Of a stretch of DNA of 64,000 nucleotides, positions 57,921 through 64,000 are shown in pieces. The position numbers and the translations under genes were made by a program. Position 1 is the first letter of the stretch. Each line of letters begins with the position of its first letter. The notes under the pieces are model-generated. The model did no database searches, was not told where the DNA came from, and saw only the letters and a list, made by a program, of their open reading frames with translations. Origin of the DNA: an uncultured Gilliamella sp. (GTDB lineage Bacteria > Pseudomonadota > Gammaproteobacteria > Enterobacterales > Orbaceae); assembly GCA_945271295.1 (NCBI GenBank), contig CALYPG010000012.1:1-64000 (forward strand), read 5' to 3'.

Positions 57921-58172
57921 CTATTTTAGTTTATTTACAAAATAGCTTTTTTCCTCGTCCTTAAATATATCACAACAGATATAATTAATAATGAACTCTA
58001 TAATAATAGCCAAATAAGCAAGTAACAGGCAACCAAAGAGTATTATAAAAGTATATTGACATTTTGAAGGTATTGTCGTGATAAAGGTGTTATCTGAAAA
58101 CCAAACGTATCCCAAACAACAAATAGCTAAAGCACAACAAATAAACATCCAACCAAGAGCCATTTTTGTCAT
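57921..58172 (-). CDS. Small two-helix membrane protein at the end of the PAAR operon
   Basis: An 83-residue protein with two hydrophobic segments (WMFICCALAICCLGYVWF and FIILFGCLLLAYLAIIIEFIIN) and a charged C-terminus (FKDEEKSYFVNKL). Family not recognised. Its ATG shares a base with the stop of the upstream 416-residue gene (TAATG), so translation is coupled. Size, membrane location and position directly after a PAAR-linked protein fit an immunity protein against a membrane- or periplasm-acting toxin, but no direct evidence shows this. Confidence 0.6.
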   Translation of the reverse strand: MTKMALGWMFICCALAICCLGYVWFSDNTFITTIPSKCQYTFIILFGCLLLAYLAIIIEFIINYICCDIFKDEEKSYFVNKLK

Positions 58173-59422
58173 TATATTACCTCATCGGGGTCAATTTTTA
58201 TTTTCTCAAGAATAGTTGCATTAAAACTTGCCCTTTTTTCACCAATAACCATTTGTTTACTGTCAATGTGAATGGCATATTCAATTGCGAAAGCTAAAGC
58301 TACCCAGTAATCACACTCACCAGAAATACCAAATGTTGAACTTATATTATAAATATTTTCCATTAAACATAATTTATCAGCATATCGAGTTAAAACCTTT
58401 ACATTAGCATCAGTAGATAGATTAGTTAACCAAATAGCACCAAAATAATCTTTATTATTTTCATTTTTGTCTAATTCTCCCCATAATTCAGCATGTTTAA
58501 GCACATGATCTAGTTGTTCCCCTTCTTCAGTACGATGCAAAGCAACAACAACTGATTTGTTTTGTTGTATATAATGAATAGTACTTGGTTTGTCGATAAG
58601 ATTTTTACCTAAAAAGATCATGCTCGTCATTGATTCAGCATTACATGAAGTTGGGGAATCAAATAAATATAAATTAATACAACATAATAAGTAATCATCA
58701 GTTGCTGAATCATCGAGCCAGCTATCAAGAAAAATAGAGCTTTGTTTGGCTTCAATCACTTGCCAAGAGTCAAATAAAGTGGTATCCCCTAGTTTTTGCT
58801 GCCAAATTATTTTTATATCTTCAGTAGATATAGGTGCATCTATAAATAGGCGTATATGTTTTCGAACCTTATGGAAGGTTTTATGGTTTAAAATAGGTAA
58901 TATGTTTTGTATATTTTCAAATAATTTATCTATTTTTAAAATAAAATCATTTGGTTTTAAATTATCGAATTGAAATCTTGAATAAATAATTGAATCTTCA
59001 TAACCATTAGAAGTGTTTACAGCACGAGCATCAAGAGATATTAGGTTACTTACCAATCCTTGCGCATGGTTTGCATCACCAAATTCAGAACTTAATTGAT
59101 TAAAAATAACATAAAGTGGTTTTTGTCCATATTCGATAAGTTGTTGTTTTCTCTCTTCACGTAATTCATTCCAACTCTCAGCATAGATTTCTTTACATCC
59201 TCGAAAAAATAACCAACAACTAAAAAATATAAACCAACTTATTATTGAAAAACAGATGGCAATAATAATATGTTCTACAGCTAAATTACGATTAATTTGC
59301 ATAATACATATCAAAAGCAAACCGATTATAATAAATACAATTAAAGTAATGCACCAAAATAATTGAGATAACCCTTTGTTTAATCTTATCGGTTCGGGTA
59401 AGGAATTTAAATTTATAGCCAT
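58172..59422 (-). CDS. PAAR-linked membrane protein, candidate T6SS effector or accessory protein
   Basis: A 416-residue protein with two N-terminal membrane helices (about 21-45 and 52-75) and a soluble region of about 340 residues. The soluble region begins CKEIYAESWNELREERKQQL and includes KPLYVIFNQLSSEFGD, IRLFIDAPISTEDIKIIW and YWVALAFAIEYAIHIDSKQ. I do not recognise the family. The start overlaps the PAAR stop by one base and its stop overlaps the next start. N-terminal helices next to a PAAR gene are seen both in membrane-delivered T6SS effectors and in conserved T6SS-cluster proteins. No known toxin motif is visible, so both readings stay open. Confidence 0.6.
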   Translation of the reverse strand: MAINLNSLPEPIRLNKGLSQLFWCITLIVFIIIGLLLICIMQINRNLAVEHIIIAICFSIISWFIFFSCWLFFRGCKEIYAESWNELREERKQQLIEYGQKPLYVIFNQLSSEFGDANHAQGLVSNLISLDARAVNTSNGYEDSIIYSRFQFDNLKPNDFILKIDKLFENIQNILPILNHKTFHKVRKHIRLFIDAPISTEDIKIIWQQKLGDTTLFDSWQVIEAKQSSIFLDSWLDDSATDDYLLCCINLYLFDSPTSCNAESMTSMIFLGKNLIDKPSTIHYIQQNKSVVVALHRTEEGEQLDHVLKHAELWGELDKNENNKDYFGAIWLTNLSTDANVKVLTRYADKLCLMENIYNISSTFGISGECDYWVALAFAIEYAIHIDSKQMVIGEKRASFNATILEKIKIDPDEVI

Positions 59423-59688
59423 TAATTAATTTTACCAAAATTAGTAAGTGACGAAATTAAAGTACAACCACATGCAGTTTTATGTCCATGAAAAGCGACC
59501 GGTTTACCCTCTTCGATAAATTGAGGATCTCCTTCTATTATAGGATTAACGCCATGTCCTTTTATTGGGCAAGTAACCATATCACCCATTCGAGCTACTC
59601 CTTTTGTAAATACAATCAGCTTTGATGAGGCCGTAATGACTTTCCCACCATGGCTTGTTGCGTCTCCTAGTTGTATAACATTTTTCAT
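59422..59688 (-). CDS. PAAR domain protein (T6SS spike tip)
   Basis: An 88-residue protein consisting of a single PAAR domain: GDATSHGGKVITASSKLIVF, then VARMGDMVTCPIKGHGVNPII, then GKPVAFHGHKTACGCTLISS. The metal-binding His and Cys residues are present (His in TSHGG, Cys in VTCP, His in FHGH, Cys in CGC). PAAR proteins sharpen the VgrG spike and carry effectors. No other T6SS structural gene is in the window. SD GGGA. Translationally coupled to the next gene. Confidence 0.93.
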   Translation of the reverse strand: MKNVIQLGDATSHGGKVITASSKLIVFTKGVARMGDMVTCPIKGHGVNPIIEGDPQFIEEGKPVAFHGHKTACGCTLISSLTNFGKIN

Positions 59689-59966
59689 TGTTTAATTCCC
59701 TTTAAGTATTATTAATGGTAAAAAATTTATTCAAAAGCAAAATAAGCTAATAATCCACTCTTCAAGATCTAACCGAGCTACAACTTTGTATTTTTTTATT
59801 GTTATCATCTTGTTTTTTTATTCAAGCAGTAACTTTTTGGTATCAAATAATGTCTTTTATGACTATGCGTTTGCTATGTTATTGATCCAACAACTATCGA
59901 TTGCCATGTTCCAAAAATCCATTCCACTTGTTGATTAATATATTATTTTATTTTCCCATTTAATGA
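59689..59966. other. Gap between the PAAR gene and the secreted paralogue
   Basis: This 278-base minus-strand leader has no open frame of note. AT-rich, it may carry the promoter of the PAAR operon. Its upstream end repeats, in nearly identical form, the bases found after the other paralogue's stop codon (59938-59966 equals 62013-62041), showing that the duplication includes this 3' flank. Confidence 0.4.
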
Positions 59967-61880
59967 TTACTTACTTTCCTCACTTGGTTGGTGATGTTCT
60001 AAGTAGAAATCAAAAAGTCCATATTCAAAGTCATCAGGAAATAAAGGTAGTTCTCTATCATAAAATTGTTGATTGTTAATTTCACTATCCTTGAATAAAT
60101 CTGTGGTATGGGTAACTTGACCTTTTTCATCAAGGTATTCGTTTTTTATAACGTTTCTATTATTTTGTACCGACAATGTAATATGATTAGTTTTCACTCC
60201 TTTATTATTAAATCTTTCATAGATTGCGTTAACTTCACCTTCTTTCACTTCACCTATTTTAATAAATTTAAATGTACGGATAATAATGCCACTACCATTT
60301 TTGATAGTTTGATAACTTGGATAATAATCACCATTTTCATATCGGGTTTCGATAAGCATGTCCTGCAAAACAGGGCTTTGAAGCACATTTAATTTACTGG
60401 CAATTAACGTATTGTTATTATATTCAAATTGATATGCTACTTTTATGATACGTGTTTTTTGTACAATTGAGATAATTTTACCCATCTCTTTTTCCACACG
60501 AATATAACCTGGCAATGCAACTGCTTGCTCTACATTGTCTAATGGTTGTAATTGTCCGTTATCCGCCATCGTAAAAAAATAGATATTGTTTTCTAATGGT
60601 TTAAATTGTTCTAAAGGCAAGATGATTGGGGATTGTTGCCATTTTTCTTTGATAAGGGTTTTATACTGGTAATTCTCACCCACTTCAAATTTAATTAAAT
60701 CACTGTATTTCTCTTTGGGTTGCTGATTTTCGGCCTCAATTAAGCTTAATGGTGACTGATGAGGGAAGTTTTTATAGCGATCATTAAAAAAATTAGGATA
60801 TGGCAGTTTATTATAATAAGTTTGATTTGGCTTAATGCCCAAAAATTTTGCTCGGTTTATCGCTTCGCTATCCCACTGTGTGGTATTGATATCAAAGGTA
60901 TGTCTAAATAATGAATCGGTTACAGTAATATTGCTTTTTTCTACATCCATAATTAAGGTATTATAAGGATGAGCTTCTTCCAAACTCTGACCTGAATAAA
61001 AATTTTCATCAGGCTTGTGATTTATAGTTTCGATTACTTCCCCCCGCTGATTTAATCGCTGATTTTCAATCCTAGGGTAAGGTTTTATAGATTTATCATA
61101 ATAGATAACATGATTGGTTTTAATGCCCTGATTATCAAAATACTCTTCTATACTTTCAATGCCATCTTTTTCAAGATAGCTAGATTGCATGGTTTGTCCG
61201 GTCAATATATTTTTTCTATTACTTTTTATACATTTCCCGTTTTCATCGTAAAATTCTTCACGAAAAAATATTAATTGTTGATTATTACCATACTTTTTCA
61301 ATACTGTATGTTTTAAATTATGGTTTGGCCAGTAATCATAAACAAAGTGGGTAATGGATACTAACGGCCTTTTTTGGATACTAATGACTACGCCATTTTT
61401 CTTTTCAACCCGTAAATAGCAAGGTAGCTCAAATATATCTTCAAATTTCTCTTTTTTTTGTAATTGATTATTTTTATCGAAAATATAAAAATGAACACCA
61501 TCATCAAGGGCTTGAAACGCATCAGTAGGGTATAATATTTCAATGATATTTCGTCTTCTGTTTAATACATCTTGATATTGATAATGATTATTTAATTTGA
61601 TCTGGGCAATATTTTGTCTTGCTATAGAGAACATACTTGGATCTGTTTCTAAAGCATTATTAATTGCTAAAAATAGTTTTTTTCGTGGAAAACTATATTC
61701 TTTATTTAGAATATCACTAAAATCATACTGAAAATAGGTTTTATTGGGTTCAATAGCTTGAGCTTTTAATTGGTTAATAATAGCCGTTTGGTTATCCATT
61801 ACTGTCTGTGCGTAAGCAGATTGAATAACCAAAAAGCAAAAGACCATAGCCCGTCTAACTATTTTTAATCTATTTTCCAT
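59967..61880 (-). CDS. Secreted protein of unknown function, paralogue 2 of a tandem pair
   Basis: A 637-residue protein with a signal peptide (MVFCFLVIQSAYAQ). The mature part has two related halves. Half one (about 40-200) runs from IEPNKTYFQYDFSDIL through LDDGVHFYIFDKNNQLQ to LPCYLRVEKKNGVVISIQK. Half two (about 350-500) runs from IKPNQTYYNKLPYPNF through LENNIYFFTMADNGQLQ to LPGYIRVEKEMGKIISIVQK. Between and after are strand-turn repeats (YDENGKCIKSN, EEYFDNQGIKTNHVIYYD, YERFNNKGVKTNHITLSVQ) reminiscent of YwqK-type repeat proteins. I do not recognise the full-length family. It is nearly identical to the gene 160 bases upstream and precedes the PAAR gene. Confidence 0.75.
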   Translation of the reverse strand: MENRLKIVRRAMVFCFLVIQSAYAQTVMDNQTAIINQLKAQAIEPNKTYFQYDFSDILNKEYSFPRKKLFLAINNALETDPSMFSIARQNIAQIKLNNHYQYQDVLNRRRNIIEILYPTDAFQALDDGVHFYIFDKNNQLQKKEKFEDIFELPCYLRVEKKNGVVISIQKRPLVSITHFVYDYWPNHNLKHTVLKKYGNNQQLIFFREEFYDENGKCIKSNRKNILTGQTMQSSYLEKDGIESIEEYFDNQGIKTNHVIYYDKSIKPYPRIENQRLNQRGEVIETINHKPDENFYSGQSLEEAHPYNTLIMDVEKSNITVTDSLFRHTFDINTTQWDSEAINRAKFLGIKPNQTYYNKLPYPNFFNDRYKNFPHQSPLSLIEAENQQPKEKYSDLIKFEVGENYQYKTLIKEKWQQSPIILPLEQFKPLENNIYFFTMADNGQLQPLDNVEQAVALPGYIRVEKEMGKIISIVQKTRIIKVAYQFEYNNNTLIASKLNVLQSPVLQDMLIETRYENGDYYPSYQTIKNGSGIIIRTFKFIKIGEVKEGEVNAIYERFNNKGVKTNHITLSVQNNRNVIKNEYLDEKGQVTHTTDLFKDSEINNQQFYDRELPLFPDDFEYGLFDFYLEHHQPSEESK

Positions 61881-62041
61881 ATTTTAACTTTCCTAAATAG
61901 GGCGTTTGCGCCGAATATTTGCGATTATCTAGCATAACCGTACAATGACACCTTACTTAACTTCTTCTCTTTCATTGTGTTACTTTAGTTATTGTTTATA
62001 GATTACTGATTAATATATTATTTTATTTTCCCATTTAATGA

Positions 62042-63958
62042 TTACTTACTTTCCTCACTTGGTTGGTGATGTTCTAAGTAGAAATCAAAAAGTCCATATT
62101 CAAAGTCATCAGGAAATAAAGGTAGTTCTCTATCATAAAATTGTTGATTGTTAATTTCACTATCCTTGAATAAATCTGTGGTATGGGTAACTTGACCTTT
62201 TTCATCAAGGTATTCGTTTTTTATAACGTTTCTATTATTTTGTACCGACAATGTAATATGATTAGTTTTCACCCCTTTATTATTAAATCTTTCATAGATT
62301 GCGTTAACTTCACCTTCTTTTACTTCACCTATTTTAATAAATTTAAATGTGCGGATAATAATGCCGTCAGCATTTTTGATGACTTGATAAGTTAGCATAG
62401 AGTCACTATTTTCATATTTGGTTTCGATAAGCATGTCCTGAAAAACAGGGCTTTGCAGCACATTTAATTTACTGGCAGTTAACGTATTGTTATTATATTC
62501 AAATTGATATGCTACTTTTATGATGCGTGTTTTTTGCACAATGGAGATAACTTTCCCCATCTCTTTTTCCACACGAATATAGCTTGGCAATGCAACTGCT
62601 TGCTCTACATTGTCTAATGGTTGTAATTGCCCGTTATCCGCCATTGTAAAAAAATAGATATCGTTTTCTAATGGTTTAAATTGCTCTAAAGGTAGGGAGA
62701 GGGGGGTTTGTTGCCATTTTTCTTTGATAAGGGTTTTATACTGGTAATTCTCACCCACTTCAAATTTAATTAAATCACTGTATTTCTCTTTGGGTTGCTG
62801 ATTTTCGGCCTCAATTAAGCTTAATGGTGACTGATGAGGGAAGTTTTTATAGCGATTATTAAAAAAATTAGGGTATGGCAGTTTATTATAATAAGTTTGA
62901 TTTGGCTTAATGCCCAAAAATTTAGCCCGGTTTATGGCTTCGCTATCCCACGGTGTGGTATTGATATCAAAGGTATGTTTAAATAATGAATCGGTTACAG
63001 TAATATCGCTTTTTTCTACATCCATAATTAAGGTATTGTAAGGATGCGTTTCTTCCAAACTCTGACCTGAATCAAATATTTCATCTGGTTTGTTATTTGT
63101 CGTTTCGATTACTTCCCCTCGTTGATTTAATCGCTGATTTTCAATCCAAGGGTAAGCTTTTTTAGATTTATCATAATAGATAACATGATTGGTTTTAATA
63201 CCCTGATTATCAAAATACTCTTCTATACTCTCAATACCATCTTTTTCAATATCAGTGTGTTGTAAGGTTTGCCCGGTCGCTATATTTTTTTCATTACTTT
63301 TTATGCTTTTCCCGTTTTCATCGTAAAAAAATTCATAAAAGAATATTAATTGTTGATTATTATTATACATTTCCAATACTGTCTGTTTTAAATTCTGGTT
63401 TGGCCAATAATCATAAACATAGTGGGCAATGGCCGTTAACGGTTTTTTTTGGATACTGATGACTACGCCATTTTTCTTTTCGACCCGTAAATAGCAAGGT
63501 AACTCAAATATATCTTCAAATTTCTCTTTTTTTTGTAACTGATTATTTTTATCGAAAATATAAAAATGAACCCCATCATCAAGAGCTTGAAACTGGTCAG
63601 TAGGGTATAGTATTTCAATGATATTTCGTCTTCTGTTTAATACATCTTGATATTGATAATGATTATTTAATTTGATCTGGGCAATATTTTGTCTTGCTAT
63701 AGAGAACATACTTGGATCTGTTTCTAAAGCATTATTAATTGCTAAAAATAGTTTTTTTCGTGGAAAACTATATTCTTTATTTAGAATATCACTAAAATCA
63801 TACTGAAAATAGGTTTTATTGGGTTCAATAGCTTGAGCTTTTAATTGGTTAATAATAGCCGTTTGATTATTCATCGTTATCTCCGCGTGTGCAGGTTCAA
63901 TATTGATTATTATGCCTACTATAAAAAATAGAAAGTAAATTTGTCGAATGTTTTTCAT
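62042..63958 (-). CDS. Secreted protein of unknown function, paralogue 1 of a tandem pair
   Basis: A 638-residue protein almost identical in its mature part to the next gene, but with a different signal peptide (IYFLFFIVGIIINIEPAHAE). The two-half architecture and the YDENGK / YFDNQGIKTNH repeats are the same. Differences cluster in the middle (about residues 205-310, including FYEFFYDENGKSIKSNEKN) and near 510-530. It has SD AAGGA and is the first gene of the minus-strand island in this window, 42 bases from the edge, so upstream genes are unseen. Function unknown; secretion and duplication beside a PAAR gene suggest periplasmic immunity or a surface role. Confidence 0.75.
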   Translation of the reverse strand: MKNIRQIYFLFFIVGIIINIEPAHAEITMNNQTAIINQLKAQAIEPNKTYFQYDFSDILNKEYSFPRKKLFLAINNALETDPSMFSIARQNIAQIKLNNHYQYQDVLNRRRNIIEILYPTDQFQALDDGVHFYIFDKNNQLQKKEKFEDIFELPCYLRVEKKNGVVISIQKKPLTAIAHYVYDYWPNQNLKQTVLEMYNNNQQLIFFYEFFYDENGKSIKSNEKNIATGQTLQHTDIEKDGIESIEEYFDNQGIKTNHVIYYDKSKKAYPWIENQRLNQRGEVIETTNNKPDEIFDSGQSLEETHPYNTLIMDVEKSDITVTDSLFKHTFDINTTPWDSEAINRAKFLGIKPNQTYYNKLPYPNFFNNRYKNFPHQSPLSLIEAENQQPKEKYSDLIKFEVGENYQYKTLIKEKWQQTPLSLPLEQFKPLENDIYFFTMADNGQLQPLDNVEQAVALPSYIRVEKEMGKVISIVQKTRIIKVAYQFEYNNNTLTASKLNVLQSPVFQDMLIETKYENSDSMLTYQVIKNADGIIIRTFKFIKIGEVKEGEVNAIYERFNNKGVKTNHITLSVQNNRNVIKNEYLDEKGQVTHTTDLFKDSEINNQQFYDRELPLFPDDFEYGLFDFYLEHHQPSEESK

Positions 63959-64000
63959 ATATTCCTTAATATTTCAAATGAGTTAGCGGACTTTATATGC

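Noticed and set aside
58172-59422. Naming the 416-residue protein as a specific T6SS toxin
   Set aside because: No catalytic or pore-forming motif is visible; only context links it to the T6SS.

Overview
The window is AT-rich DNA whose conserved genes are gammaproteobacterial. Markers include zapB, hflD, srmB, hemX/hemY, potFGHI, yqgE/yqgF, nlpD and ecotin, all clearly related to their Escherichia coli counterparts. The AT bias, a single-chain pyruvate:flavodoxin oxidoreductase, PdxST-type vitamin B6 synthesis, T6SS-linked genes and many IS scars suggest a host-associated gut gammaproteobacterium. My best guess is the Orbaceae (Gilliamella-like); that is inference and no database was searched.

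Layout. 0-5 kb: NlpC/P60 lipoprotein, a DUF3482 GTPase with a DUF2868 membrane protein, zapB, tpiA. 4.8-5.9 kb: an isolated divergent phage-type regulator pair (Ner-like and S24 repressor). 6.2-13.6 kb: mnmA-hflD-purB and hemC-hemD-hemX-hemY. 13.6-17.2 kb: azlCD followed by a decayed accessory stretch with an orphan gene, kptA and IS debris. 17.2-22.7 kb: srmB, a peroxiredoxin, a paired SMR efflux system facing a TetR regulator, the C-terminal wreck of a FepA-like receptor, and ribB behind an FMN riboswitch. 22.8-30.3 kb: a secreted surface-protein candidate, the potFGHI putrescine importer whose two permeases carry extra N-terminal membrane segments, and a lipoprotein-type ecotin. 30.3-41.7 kb: ydiK, a SemiSWEET, a NiaP-like MFS carrier, pdxR/pdxST, yhbP-ubiX, a periplasmic DUF4432 protein, tdk, gpmA. 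41.8-53.4 kb: nlpD, rsmI, ychF, moeA, EamA, an MBL hydrolase, folB, rsmE-gshB-GNAT-yqgE-yqgF, purM. 53.7-57.2 kb: nifJ. 57.2-64 kb: an IS3 wreck, then a minus-strand island with two nearly identical 640-residue secreted proteins, a PAAR protein, and two coupled membrane proteins.

Most interesting. (1) The PAAR island, whose three distal genes overlap by one base each and look like a T6SS payload module. (2) A 39-bp element with two CTGAAAC-type half-sites 18 bp apart, found in the correct orientation upstream of azlC, pdxS and moeA. (3) Parallel N-terminal membrane extensions on PotH and PotI. (4) A 122-bp inverted-repeat-bounded structure between the FMN aptamer and ribB. (5) Several eroded genes and IS elements, including an orphan gene whose frame continues for 57 codons beyond two tandem stops. 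No tRNA, rRNA or CRISPR array was seen.
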